Origin: Opitutales bacterium
GTDB lineage: Bacteria; Verrucomicrobiota; Verrucomicrobiia; Opitutales; UBA2987
Reading direction: 5' to 3'
Length of the DNA: 64,000 bases
NCBI GenBank assembly: GCA_021772515.1
Contig: JAJFLU010000043.1
Location: forward strand, 166,879-230,878
Under the pieces are notes generated by a model, which ran no database searches, had not been told where the DNA came from, and worked only from the letters and a program-made list of their open reading frames with translations. Position numbers and translations under genes: made by a program. The number at the start of each line of letters is the position of its first letter. Position 1 is the stretch's first letter. Below are positions 48,065 to 56,629 of the stretch, one piece after another.

Positions 48065-49327
48065 ATGCCATCCTTTGCTTACAAAGCTATCGCACAAAAT
48101 GGCGAGTCGGTGACCGGCACCATTGAGGCGGCCGATCGTAAACAGGTCATCAACCAGCTTTTCGCTCAAAATTTTAAGCCCGTCGCGATTAACCAGCGAG
48201 ATCAGGAGCAAACCGAAATTTCGGAAATTTCCTATGATTTCTTTAAAAGCGACCGCAAAGCCAAACCCAGAATAAAGCTTCCCGGCGGGCTTGCCAAAAA
48301 GAGCCTTTCTCTCAATTTTTCCAGAAAACTGCTCGAATTGCTGACCAGCGGAATGCCACTTGGGGATGCCGTTAAGTTACTGAGCCTGCGATTGAGCGAA
48401 CTGGAACAAAAGGGATTGGCGGAGGCTCTTTGGCGGGATTTGAGTGAGGGACGCACTTTAGCCGCCTCGATGGCGAGACATAAAACCATTTTCGATGAAT
48501 CGAGCGTCCACCTTGTCGAAGCTGGCGAGGCAACGGGAAATCTGGTCCCCATTTTGGAGAGAATCGTCTCTTACAAGGAGGAAGCGGCGGAACTGCGCTC
48601 ACGTATTCTGACGAGCCTCGCCTACCCGGCGTTCATCTGCGTGGTGGCATTCGGGGTGGTGGCATTCTTTCTGTTTTTCCTCCTGCCCAAAATCGAGAAT
48701 ATGCTCAACACCCTGGGCGGAGAAATGCAATTAATGGCCAAACTACTTATCGGTGGCTCCAATCTCACCGTTAATTTCGGGCCGTTTGTGGTCATCGCTT
48801 TGATACTGGGATTCCTAGCTCTCGCACAATGGCGTAAGACGCCAATCGGAAGAGAAAAAACGGATTTCTGGCTCCTGAGGCTTCCATTTGTGGGTAAAAT
48901 TTTTCTTTATTCGGAAATTTACCAGGCCACCAGTCTCATGGCCACACTGATGGAAAGCGGAATCAATACCACGGAAACTCTACGTTTGGCCGAGCGAACA
49001 CTCAATAATACACAATTGAAGGCAAAATTTCGTATTTGCCGCCGGCAGATCCAGGAAGGCGCTTCCTTGGCCTCGGTCTTTCGGCAAACCTACTTCATGC
49101 CGGATATCGCAATTGACATCCTTACGGTTGGCGAAAACACAGGAAACATTGTCAACAGCCTGCGCGAAATCACCAAAATGAACCGCCGCGATCTCACCAA
49201 AACACTCTCAATACTGACCGGTTTCATCTCCTCAGCAGCCCTCATATTCGCGTTTATGCTGGTGGCAATGATCGCCCTGAGCATCATCTTCAGCGTCTTC
49301 GGAGTCAGTAAAACCCTGACCATGTAG
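48065..49327 (+). CDS. gspF: Type II secretion inner-membrane platform protein GspF
   Basis: A 420-residue integral protein with the two tandem GspF domains and three membrane helices (about 200-225, 245-265 and 385-410). Family text includes NFSRKLLELLTSGMPLGDAV, VHLVEAGEATGNL and TVGENTGNI. It is the last gene of the operon, 98 nt after gspE, and is followed by a strong terminator. Confidence 0.95.
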   Translation: MPSFAYKAIAQNGESVTGTIEAADRKQVINQLFAQNFKPVAINQRDQEQTEISEISYDFFKSDRKAKPRIKLPGGLAKKSLSLNFSRKLLELLTSGMPLGDAVKLLSLRLSELEQKGLAEALWRDLSEGRTLAASMARHKTIFDESSVHLVEAGEATGNLVPILERIVSYKEEAAELRSRILTSLAYPAFICVVAFGVVAFFLFFLLPKIENMLNTLGGEMQLMAKLLIGGSNLTVNFGPFVVIALILGFLALAQWRKTPIGREKTDFWLLRLPFVGKIFLYSEIYQATSLMATLMESGINTTETLRLAERTLNNTQLKAKFRICRRQIQEGASLASVFRQTYFMPDIAIDILTVGENTGNIVNSLREITKMNRRDLTKTLSILTGFISSAALIFAFMLVAMIALSIIFSVFGVSKTLTM

Positions 49328-49380
49328 GATGTAGATGACACCGTGGTGTCCATCGACCTTCTCTTCTCATAAAACAAAAA

Positions 49381-49401
49381 CGCTCCGAATCAATCGGAGC
49401 G
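49381..49401. terminator. Intrinsic terminator, probably bidirectional
   Basis: A perfect 8-bp stem CGCTCCGA (49381-49388) / TCGGAGCG (49394-49401) with a 5-nt loop ATCAA. It is preceded by AAAAACAAAAA-like A-rich bases and followed by TTTT, so it can end transcripts from both directions: the gsp operon from the left and the convergent PEP-CTERM gene from the right. Confidence 0.88.
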
Positions 49402-49470
49402 TTTTAGATAAATTTCTTGTTTAGGCGCTAGAGGCTTTGTTCATCAAACCCAAAGCTCTACTTCAAGCAA

Positions 49471-49488
49471 GTTAGTTAGTTAGTTAGG
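49471..49488. repeat. Tetranucleotide repeat (AGTT)4
   Basis: AGTTAGTTAGTTAGTTAG lies 18 nt past the stop codon of the PEP-CTERM gene. As it is downstream of coding sequence, a phase-variation role is unlikely. Confidence 0.6.
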
Positions 49489-49505
49489 CACCAAAGGATA
49501 TAAAA

Positions 49506-50105
49506 CTAAACCCTCCTCTTCCGGCCATAACCAAAAACCAAAGCTAAACCCCCAAGCATCATCAAAGCATAAGTAGAAGGCTCCGGAATAACCTCAAGAA
49601 TAAAAATATCACTACTATCAGTGAAAGAACCGGCAAAAGAGGTAAAGGTGGCTGTGCTACTTAAATCCCTAATATCCGTATTTAAGCTTGAACTGCCACT
49701 AATCCATGCAAATTCTCCTGTCGTAACTATATCACTCCACAATCCGAATTCGGAACCCCCAAGATTTGCAAATAGATATAGATCTTCGCCGAAGTTTGTA
49801 GTGAAATTTAAACTTGTCATTCCTATAGTTCCGGCCCTTCCATTTATCACACTTGATATAGTATCACCTGAAACGAAGGTTGTCGTAATATTACTCATAA
49901 TATCAGACAATCCAGTATTTCCAGCAATTGGAGTAAAACCAGAACCTTCAAATGAAACTAGACTTACTGTAATTCCATTAGTTGGTGTTTCAGCGGAATC
50001 GCTAAAAAACCCAATTGTTGCACCAGTCCCAAAATTTAAAACAAACGCATTAAGTGAGGAAACCGTAAACAGTAAAGAGAACAGGAAAATTATTATTTTT
50101 TTCAT
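49506..50105 (-). CDS. PEP-CTERM sorting domain protein
   Basis: A 199-residue exported protein with an N-terminal signal peptide (IIIFLFSLLFTVSSLNA) and a C-terminal PEP-CTERM signal: VIPEPSTYA, a hydrophobic helix (LMMLGGLALVFGYG) and the basic end RKRR. Such tails are cut by an exosortase, after which the protein is anchored or released; no exosortase gene is in the window. The mature domain is Ser/Thr/Gly-rich, and I do not recognise a function. Its coding sequence is more AT-rich than the flanking gsp and pyrE genes. Confidence 0.88.
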   Translation of the reverse strand: MKKIIIFLFSLLFTVSSLNAFVLNFGTGATIGFFSDSAETPTNGITVSLVSFEGSGFTPIAGNTGLSDIMSNITTTFVSGDTISSVINGRAGTIGMTSLNFTTNFGEDLYLFANLGGSEFGLWSDIVTTGEFAWISGSSSLNTDIRDLSSTATFTSFAGSFTDSSDIFILEVIPEPSTYALMMLGGLALVFGYGRKRRV

Positions 50106-50168
50106 CAGTTAATTTTAATTATTTATTATGCAATTTATATTAAAATGACAATTAAATGGTTGCAGACA

Positions 50169-51179
50169 TTAGAAAGTTGGATTCTGAAACCAATTTATAC
50201 TGCTATTTCTTCTGGTAATAATAAAAGAAGATCCAGCTTCAATAACAACATCGCCTGCTAAAGCAGAACCATCGAACCAAGTATTGTTTTGTTGATCAAC
50301 AAGATAGTAGGATTTTAAAACACCTTGATCATTAAAAAAGCGTACTACATCCGCTTCAGTTATTGAATCTCCTGCCAATAATCCAGTCCCGCCATCTCCT
50401 GTGTTCAATCCTGAATTTGCTAACGTGACATTAACAGGAAAGACATTTGAAATTAGATTAAATCCATTTTCGATCGTAAGCGCAGTCCTATCAGTTTTAA
50501 CAGATCCTAATAGTTTTCTGCTAGCCGTATTCACCCCAAGCCTTCGTAGAAAAACACCTTGATCGGGATAAATGATAAAAGTATTAGCGATTGCTTGCCC
50601 ATTGAACCAAAGATTAGTTGGAGAAGGGAGATAATATATAATGTCAACGCTTCCATCGGCATTAAAAAGATTTATTGTATCAGATTCTGTAGCACTGTCT
50701 CCTCCTAGAAGGCCAAAGTCATTATTTGCCCCAAAAACAGATTCTATTGTATGGTGCTTACGGATTTTGATGACATTATTTACGGCAATCATCATCGAAA
50801 TATCCTCGGCTAAAGTAATCGAGCCTGACGCCGTGCTAACAATATCCACCATTAAACCGGAATTGGTTCCGCTTGCGATTTGCACAAAATACATACCATC
50901 GAATTGGCTAGCCTGGATTCCACTGACTCCAATTACAGCGTTACTTATTGAGCTAATTGGCCCTTGAAATTCAACCGCATTAAAAAGGCCAAGCCCTACA
51001 AAGGTTGGTTTTTTAGTTTGGCCATCACCAGGGTCTGCTGTCAGGGTGATGAACCCGACCGGGTCGGTGCAAGCGGCCCCGGCGGGCTCGCAGTCGATTG
51101 CTTGGGCTGTGGATGTTGAGAATAGCAGAGTGAGGCCTGCTGCGAGAGTGGAGAAATAGGGGATTTTTAATGTTTTCAT
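50169..51179 (-). CDS. TIGR02597-like exported protein with internal repeat
   Basis: A 336-residue exported protein. A signal peptide ends near STAQA; the mature N-terminus has TDPVGFITLTADPGDG, text that I associate with the TIGR02597 family found in Verrucomicrobia. Two related segments follow, one with FGLLGGDSATESDTINLF and LWFNGQAIANTFIIYPDQGVFLRR, the other with TGLLAGDSITEADVVRFF and TWFDGSALAGDVVIEAGSSFIITRR, so the protein holds an internal duplication. Function is unknown. It has no PEP-CTERM tail. The gene is AT-rich and has its own promoter. Confidence 0.65.
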   Translation of the reverse strand: MKTLKIPYFSTLAAGLTLLFSTSTAQAIDCEPAGAACTDPVGFITLTADPGDGQTKKPTFVGLGLFNAVEFQGPISSISNAVIGVSGIQASQFDGMYFVQIASGTNSGLMVDIVSTASGSITLAEDISMMIAVNNVIKIRKHHTIESVFGANNDFGLLGGDSATESDTINLFNADGSVDIIYYLPSPTNLWFNGQAIANTFIIYPDQGVFLRRLGVNTASRKLLGSVKTDRTALTIENGFNLISNVFPVNVTLANSGLNTGDGGTGLLAGDSITEADVVRFFNDQGVLKSYYLVDQQNNTWFDGSALAGDVVIEAGSSFIITRRNSSINWFQNPTF

Positions 51180-51205
51180 AGGAATCCTCGTTTCAAGGTG
51201 TTTTT

Positions 51206-51235
51206 AATATAGCTGAACAGTGGGCAGGATGTCAA
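51206..51235 (-). promoter_or_regulatory. Sigma70-like promoter for the TIGR02597-like gene
   Basis: On the minus strand TTGACA (51235-51230) is followed after 18 nt by TATATT (51211-51206), close to the consensus. The ATG at 51179 lies 26 nt beyond, and AGGA just before it serves as a ribosome site. Two further TTGACA boxes on the same strand lie at 51282-51287 and 51399-51404, with weaker -10 candidates TATTAA (51258-51263) and AAGAAT (51376-51381). Confidence 0.7.
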
Positions 51236-51694
51236 CAACATGTTTCGATATATTGTATTAATATTGCGTTAATTGGTTAGTTGTCAACGGGCAGCCTTAT
51301 TTTATCTCCAATTTTTTCGGCAGCGAGCGTTCAGGAGCGTGCTTTGGATGTGTATTCTATCGGGAAATTACCGCGATTCTTAAATAAATTGCGTTGATTG
51401 TCAACAATTTATGTATGGAGATTTTCTCAAAGCTAGTGGACGGAGTGAACTCCGATTCCGAGTAACAAATTTAGTCGCTACCCACCCTTTAAATGGGCTA
51501 ATCCGCCCGATAAGAGGTAATTTCCGATGCCTTTTCCGGACATAGCCTCCACAAGCTCTAGCCAACGCCGCCAGCCTAGCCAACATAATCCTTTTGGGGT
51601 TCTCGAAAAATTTTGCGCCCTTACCCGATTTTGACAGGACTCAGGCCTCTTTTCTTTTGCCAAATGTGGGTTGCCCCATTTTTTTGATGTGGTG
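51236..51694. other. Long intergenic region between the TIGR02597-like gene and pyrE
   Basis: About 460 nt without a supported gene. It contains two extra TTGACA boxes on the minus strand, a small hairpin CGGAG-TGAA-CTCCG at 51441-51454, and a TTGACA on the plus strand at 51631-51636 that might be the pyrE -35, though its -10 is unclear. Short frames in it have no coding character. Confidence 0.5.
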
Positions 51695-52264
51695 ATGGAA
51701 TCGGAGCGAGAGGAAATTCTGCGTATTTTTCGCGAAACGGGAGCGCTTTTGCGTGGGCATTTCGTTTTGAGATCGGGATTACACAGCGGTCATTTTTTTC
51801 AATGCGCACGGCTTGGCGAGCATCTCGACAAAGTCACACGTTTGGCCGAGTTGTTATTGCAACACATTGATATCGAGGATTTTGACACAGTTCTTGCCCC
51901 AGCGATGGGCGGCCTTGTATTCGGTCAAGAAGTGGCTCGTTTGGCAAATAAGCGCTACATTTTTGTAGAAAAAGTAGATGATAGGCTGGCGTTGAGGCGA
52001 GGATTTCACATTGCCACCGGGGAGCGGATTTTGGTCGTCGAAGATGTAATCACCCGAGGGGGAAGGGTTCGCGAGGCTCTGGAAATCATCGCTGCCGAGG
52101 GCGGAATTGCAGCAGGAATAGCCGTGATAGTGGACCGGAGCGAGGGGAAGGCGAGTTTCGACGTTCCGCTCACGACTTTGGTGGAAATGAGTTTTCCCAC
52201 CTACTCTGCCGATGACCTGCCGGTCGAGTTGAAATCGATTCCCGTTAATAAACCGGGTAGTTGA
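51695..52264 (+). CDS. pyrE: Orotate phosphoribosyltransferase
   Basis: Makes orotidine 5'-phosphate from orotate and PRPP in pyrimidine synthesis. The 189-residue protein has the type I PRT fold with PRPP loop ILVVEDVITRGGR (normally TTGGS; here TRGGR) and PAMGGLVFGQEVA for the pyrophosphate/substrate pocket. HFVLRSGLHSG near the N-terminus is the typical hood. The ATG at 51695 is used in place of an upstream TTG. It is a single gene converging on htrA with an 8-nt gap. Confidence 0.92.
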   Translation: MESEREEILRIFRETGALLRGHFVLRSGLHSGHFFQCARLGEHLDKVTRLAELLLQHIDIEDFDTVLAPAMGGLVFGQEVARLANKRYIFVEKVDDRLALRRGFHIATGERILVVEDVITRGGRVREALEIIAAEGGIAAGIAVIVDRSEGKASFDVPLTTLVEMSFPTYSADDLPVELKSIPVNKPGS

Positions 52265-52272
52265 CAGGGCTT

Positions 52273-53790
52273 TTAATCGACGCGGATTACCTGATAGCCG
52301 AACGAGCCTCGATCATAGGTCCAGAGTTTGTTGGCTCCTTTTCGCAGGGCGGCAGCGGCAGCGGCGAGGTCTCTTACCGGATGGTCGTTGATTTCTACGA
52401 TCACCATCCCTTCACGAATGGATCTGATATGCGGGGAGCGGCCATTGACATCCGTCACGACGAGACCCTCAACCCTGCCGGGAAGTTTATATTCATCCTG
52501 ATACCGCGAGCTAATCGGTTCCAGGACAACACCTTCGAGCAGTTCACCGGAATCTCCAGAGGTAAGACTGTAGGGGTTCTTCATATCGCTGAGGATGACC
52601 TCGAATTCGAGTTTTTTACCGTCGCGCATGAGGGTAACTGTGACGGGGGTGCCGGGTTGCATTGAGGCCACCGTGAGGCGCAGGTCGTTGGCTACTTCGA
52701 TTTTTCTACCCCCGATATCCACCACGATATCGCCCCGCTGGATGCCCGCATTGGAGGCGGGCAAGCCCTCCTCGACAGATTGGACGAGGGCGCCGCTCGT
52801 GCCAGTGTGACCAAAAGCCTCGGAAAGTTCCGGTGTCAAATTGGCAATACGGACTCCCAGGAGGCCCCGCTGCACGGTACCGGAATCAACAAGACTCAAC
52901 ATAATGTTGCGGCCAAGGGTGATCGGAATGGCGAAACCGATGCCGATGTTGCCACCGGTCCTCGAAATAATGGCCGTATTGATGCCGACAAGGCGCCCCT
53001 CGGCATCAACCAGAGCGCCCCCGGAGTTGCCGGGGTTGATGGAGGCATCGGTTTGAATAAAATTTTCGTAGCCCTCCTGCCCTAAAATACCCAAACCGGA
53101 GCGGCCGGTGGCCGACACGATTCCCATTGTCACGGTGAGACCGACGCTGAGGGGGTTGCCCACTGCAAATACAATATCGCCGACATGCAGGTTGTCGCTA
53201 TCGGCCATTTTGAGGGAGGGCAGATCCTCGGCAGCAACCTTGAGCACGGCGATATCCGTAGGCTCATCATGGCCGACGATTTCAGCGGTAAACTGGCGTC
53301 CGTCGTTGAGCCGCACCTCGATTTCATCGGCCACATTTCCACGATCGTCGGATATTACATGATTATTGGTGAGAATATAGCCATCGGAGGAAATAATGAC
53401 GCCCGACCCCATTCCCTGTGGGAGTTTGCGTTCTTCGGGCTCCTCGCCATCATTCTGCCGGGGGGTGGGAAGGCCATAATAGCGGCGCAGCATTTCCTCG
53501 AGCGGATTAGATCGGCGACCATCGCGAACTTTAACAATCCGGGAGGGATAGACACCGACAACAGCGGGGGTGACATCATCAAGAACGTCGGAAAAGCTGA
53601 CAATTTTGTTTTTATTTTCCCTGTTGACGGGCTGTGTTTCGAGAGGGAAATCGGCCGATACCTTTATGTATTGACCAGAGCCAGATTCGCTGGAAGCGGC
53701 ACGATCATCGTTTTTACCCGTTATGGAGGTCAGGGCGTAGAGGCCCACAGCCAGCATCAAGAAAATAGAAAGTATGGATTTTCGCATCAT
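52273..53790 (-). CDS. HtrA/DegP-family periplasmic serine protease with two PDZ domains
   Basis: Degrades or refolds misfolded envelope proteins. A 505-residue precursor with signal peptide/anchor (ILSIFLMLAVGLYAL). The catalytic triad is visible as His144 (LTNNHV), Asp179 (PTDIAVL) and Ser256 (NPGNSGGA). Two PDZ domains follow (about 300-385 and 410-500). The start is set to an ATG at 53790; a TTG five codons upstream opens the longer frame. It follows prs by 63 nt and closes the bam/lpxD run; htrA often helps OMP quality control, which fits the context. Confidence 0.92.
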   Translation of the reverse strand: MMRKSILSIFLMLAVGLYALTSITGKNDDRAASSESGSGQYIKVSADFPLETQPVNRENKNKIVSFSDVLDDVTPAVVGVYPSRIVKVRDGRRSNPLEEMLRRYYGLPTPRQNDGEEPEERKLPQGMGSGVIISSDGYILTNNHVISDDRGNVADEIEVRLNDGRQFTAEIVGHDEPTDIAVLKVAAEDLPSLKMADSDNLHVGDIVFAVGNPLSVGLTVTMGIVSATGRSGLGILGQEGYENFIQTDASINPGNSGGALVDAEGRLVGINTAIISRTGGNIGIGFAIPITLGRNIMLSLVDSGTVQRGLLGVRIANLTPELSEAFGHTGTSGALVQSVEEGLPASNAGIQRGDIVVDIGGRKIEVANDLRLTVASMQPGTPVTVTLMRDGKKLEFEVILSDMKNPYSLTSGDSGELLEGVVLEPISSRYQDEYKLPGRVEGLVVTDVNGRSPHIRSIREGMVIVEINDHPVRDLAAAAAALRKGANKLWTYDRGSFGYQVIRVD

Positions 53791-53853
53791 GTTAGGCAGA
53801 GACAAGGAGCCAAGCGGCGAGGTTCCCCGATTTTTTACCGGGAAATATTACTA

Positions 53854-54801
53854 TCAAAACCCTTTGATTGTGAAAAGGCTGGTTATGCTCTCATGGCTAT
53901 TGATGCGGAGGATGGCCTGCCCGAGCAGATTGGCGACACTGAGCACGGTCACAGGCAGTCCACGGGATTCGACGGGAATCGTGTTGGTGGTGATGAGTTC
54001 GTCGATAGGGCCGTCTTTCAGGCGTTCGTAGGCGAGATCGTTGAGTACGCCGTGGGTTACGGCGGCACGCACTTTGGCGGCGCCGTGTGCCCTCACCAAT
54101 TCCGCCGCGGCCACCAGAGTTCCAGCGGTTTCGGTAATATCATCGAGAATGAGCACCTCTTTCCCCTCGACATCTCCCACGAGATTGGAGGCTTCGACGG
54201 TTGTGGCGTCGGTTCTTTTTTTAGCCACAAACCCCAGACCGGAACCAAGCATGTTGGCATAGGCGGCGGCCATTTTCATCCCACCGACATCGGGAGAAAT
54301 CACGACGAGATCCTCATGCCGAAATTGATGTAGATAATCGTAAAAAATCGGGGAGGCGTAGAGATGATCCACCGGAATATCGAAAAATCCCTGTATTTGC
54401 TGGGCATGAAGATCCATCGTCAGCACCCGGTTGGCGCCGGCGGTGACGAGGAGGTTGGCGACCAGCTTTGCCGTAATGGGCACGCGGGGCTGGTCTTTGC
54501 GATCCTGCCGCGAATAGCCGTAAAATGGAAGCACTGCGGTGATACGCTGGGCCGAGGAGCGCCGGGCTGCATCTATCATGATGAGCATTTCCATGAGATG
54601 GTCATTGGCGGGCGGAGAGGTCGATTGGAGGATAAAAACATCCTTCCCGCGTATATTTTCCTCGATTTTGACGAAGGTTTCTCCGTCAGGAAATTTTGTA
54701 ACGGTGGCAGCCCCCAAAGATGTCCCGATGAAATCGCAAATGGAATTGGCGAGAGCGGGATTGGACCTGCCGGAAAATATTTTGAGTTCTCCTAGCTGCA
54801 T
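53854..54801 (-). CDS. prs: Ribose-phosphate pyrophosphokinase (PRPP synthetase)
   Basis: Makes PRPP from ribose 5-phosphate and ATP. The 315-residue length and the landmarks SRQDRKDQPRVPITAKLVAN, MDLHAQQIQGFFDIPVDHLYA, VVISPDVGG and the PRPP loop LILDDITETAGTL are standard. It sits between lpxD and htrA, not beside rplY/pth as in many bacteria. PyrE, a PRPP user, is close by on the other strand. Confidence 0.96.
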   Translation of the reverse strand: MQLGELKIFSGRSNPALANSICDFIGTSLGAATVTKFPDGETFVKIEENIRGKDVFILQSTSPPANDHLMEMLIMIDAARRSSAQRITAVLPFYGYSRQDRKDQPRVPITAKLVANLLVTAGANRVLTMDLHAQQIQGFFDIPVDHLYASPIFYDYLHQFRHEDLVVISPDVGGMKMAAAYANMLGSGLGFVAKKRTDATTVEASNLVGDVEGKEVLILDDITETAGTLVAAAELVRAHGAAKVRAAVTHGVLNDLAYERLKDGPIDELITTNTIPVESRGLPVTVLSVANLLGQAILRINSHESITSLFTIKGF

Positions 54802-54829
54802 GGTCGTTTATGATCAGTCATTGAATGCG

Positions 54830-55867
54830 CTATTGGGCATCTACCAATTCTTCGAGATTGGCAACTCTTTTAAAGAGGTCGGGCAGGCGTCTTTTTAAAA
54901 CTTCAATCTTTCGGGCCTGAATGTAGGAATACGCGGGGGTGTCGGTGACATAGCTGCCGGGTTCGATGTCACAGTTGACCCCGGCCTGGGCTCCGATCCG
55001 GCTACCGCTTCCAATTTTTATATGCCCTACCATACCGACCTGCCCCCCCACTATGACGTGATCTCCCAAGGTCGTGCTGCCAGAAATACCTGCCTGCGAT
55101 ACAATCAGGCAATGCCGACCAGTGACGACATTGTGGCCGATCTGCACCAAATTATCGATCTTCGTGCCCTCCCCGATCCGGGTCTCGGAAAACCGCGCCC
55201 TGTCCAGACAACAATTGGCTCCAATTTCCACATCATTTTCGATGACGACGCGCCCAATCTGGGGCTCCTTCAAATGTTTGCCCTCTATGGTGGAATAACC
55301 AAAACCATCGGAACCGACCACTACTCCGCTATGCAGTCTCACCCGATCTCCAATCAAACAATGGGAGGCCACCGTAACATGGGGCTTCAACCAGCAGTCC
55401 CGACCCAATTGCGTCGCGTGACCAATGAAAACCTGAGCCTCCAACACCGTTCCTGGGCCGATATTCGTGTCTGCTTCAACCACGCAAAGCGGTCCAATAC
55501 TTGCACTGGGATCAATCGTTGCGGAAGGATCGACAACGGCAGAGTCGTGAATGCCGACTGCCGGGCCATGCCAAGTCTTTTCTTCGATGTATTCGCAAAT
55601 CCTGGCGAGGGCGTGGGAGGGACTGCTTATGCGCAAAAAAATTTGGTTCTCCCGGGGAGAGCCGACAAAATCATCAGGAAGAAGGACAACTGAGGCTTTT
55701 GTCAGGGAAACCTCCTTGCGATATTTTCTATTGCCCAAAAATGAAAGGTCTCCCGGCAGCGCCTCGTCGAGCGACGCTATACCCACAACCTTTTCTTCGG
55801 TATTACCTTCGGTTTGCCCTTCCCCGAGTATTTCGAGGATTTCCTCAGGGGTGAAAGCAAATTGCAT
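54830..55867 (-). CDS. lpxD: UDP-3-O-acylglucosamine N-acyltransferase LpxD
   Basis: Adds the second acyl chain in lipid A synthesis. The 345-residue protein has the N-terminal uridine-binding domain, then a left-handed beta helix with many hexapeptide repeats (IDPSASIGPLCVVE, TKIDNLVQIGHNV, VIVGGQVGMVGHIKIG) and a C-terminal helical tail. The catalytic His lies in IGHNV. It follows skp and implies an LPS-bearing outer membrane. In most bacteria fabZ/lpxA would be next; here prs follows. Confidence 0.95.
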   Translation of the reverse strand: MQFAFTPEEILEILGEGQTEGNTEEKVVGIASLDEALPGDLSFLGNRKYRKEVSLTKASVVLLPDDFVGSPRENQIFLRISSPSHALARICEYIEEKTWHGPAVGIHDSAVVDPSATIDPSASIGPLCVVEADTNIGPGTVLEAQVFIGHATQLGRDCWLKPHVTVASHCLIGDRVRLHSGVVVGSDGFGYSTIEGKHLKEPQIGRVVIENDVEIGANCCLDRARFSETRIGEGTKIDNLVQIGHNVVTGRHCLIVSQAGISGSTTLGDHVIVGGQVGMVGHIKIGSGSRIGAQAGVNCDIEPGSYVTDTPAYSYIQARKIEVLKRRLPDLFKRVANLEELVDAQ

Positions 55868-55989
55868 TCAGGAAGAGCCCTATTTTTGATTGGTTCACTT
55901 ACAACAATCCACGCAGGAACGGTGAAATTAGTGGTTTCGCTGAACCGGCAACTCCCTTGATTCAGAATCCGTTACCAATCATTCACCAC

Positions 55990-56571
55990 TCACTCTTGCT
56001 CTTCCACGGGAGCCTCGGCATTGATCCGCTCCAACACCAAATCGGTGATATCCCAGGAGGGATCGGAGAAAATTACTGCGGAGATACCGAGCGCCGTCGG
56101 TCCGGTAGTGTCGAGAATAAGGTCGCCATTCCGTTCACGGGATACCTCCAGGACAACGCCTTTGATTTCATCCAAAAACAGGTCGCGGTAGCTTTGTTGC
56201 CGCTGCTGGATGGAGCGCTGGGTGTTTTGGCGAAATTGCTGAATATCACCCTGCTTTTCCTGCAGTTGCTGGGCCATAGCTTCGGCATCGGTACCCGCCT
56301 TTATTCGCGCCTCTTCGGTTAAGGCGTCATTTTGCGTCATTTCGGAGATCGATTTATAATCCTCCAGCAAGGTTTGGCCCTCTTTGACCATCTCCTCGAC
56401 TTGGACCTGGGCTTTTTCGAGGATCCCCTTTATTTTCTCATTGGCCTCCAGGGTCTTGTAGTATTCATTGTAGAGTCGTGTCATATCGACTGTCACAATG
56501 TTCAGGCTCTGCCCTTGCAGGCCCATGGTCAGGAGGCCGGTTGTTAAAAATGTGAGAAGGATTTTTTTCAT
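55990..56571 (-). CDS. skp: OmpH/Skp-family periplasmic chaperone
   Basis: Holds unfolded outer-membrane proteins in the periplasm. The 193-residue precursor has a signal peptide (ILLTFLTTGLLTMGLQG), then a long helical coiled-coil (about 45-130) and a C-terminal part with a conserved beta core (DLILDTTGPTALG). The position between bamA and lpxD is classic. The ATG at 56571 is preferred; an in-frame ATG three codons before is possible. Confidence 0.88.
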   Translation of the reverse strand: MKKILLTFLTTGLLTMGLQGQSLNIVTVDMTRLYNEYYKTLEANEKIKGILEKAQVQVEEMVKEGQTLLEDYKSISEMTQNDALTEEARIKAGTDAEAMAQQLQEKQGDIQQFRQNTQRSIQQRQQSYRDLFLDEIKGVVLEVSRERNGDLILDTTGPTALGISAVIFSDPSWDITDLVLERINAEAPVEEQE

Positions 56572-56629
56572 AGGTCTCATTATTAAATAAACATGGATTG
56601 GTTAGAAAATTCGGCAAAGGCAGACAGAA

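Noticed and set aside
49471..49488. Phase-variable repeat
   Set aside because: The (AGTT)4 tract is downstream of the stop codon and before a terminator, so a change in length would not alter the reading frame or promoter.
53185..54333. 382-codon plus-strand frame
   Set aside because: Antisense to htrA and prs, both unmistakable; the frame is open because of their codon pattern.
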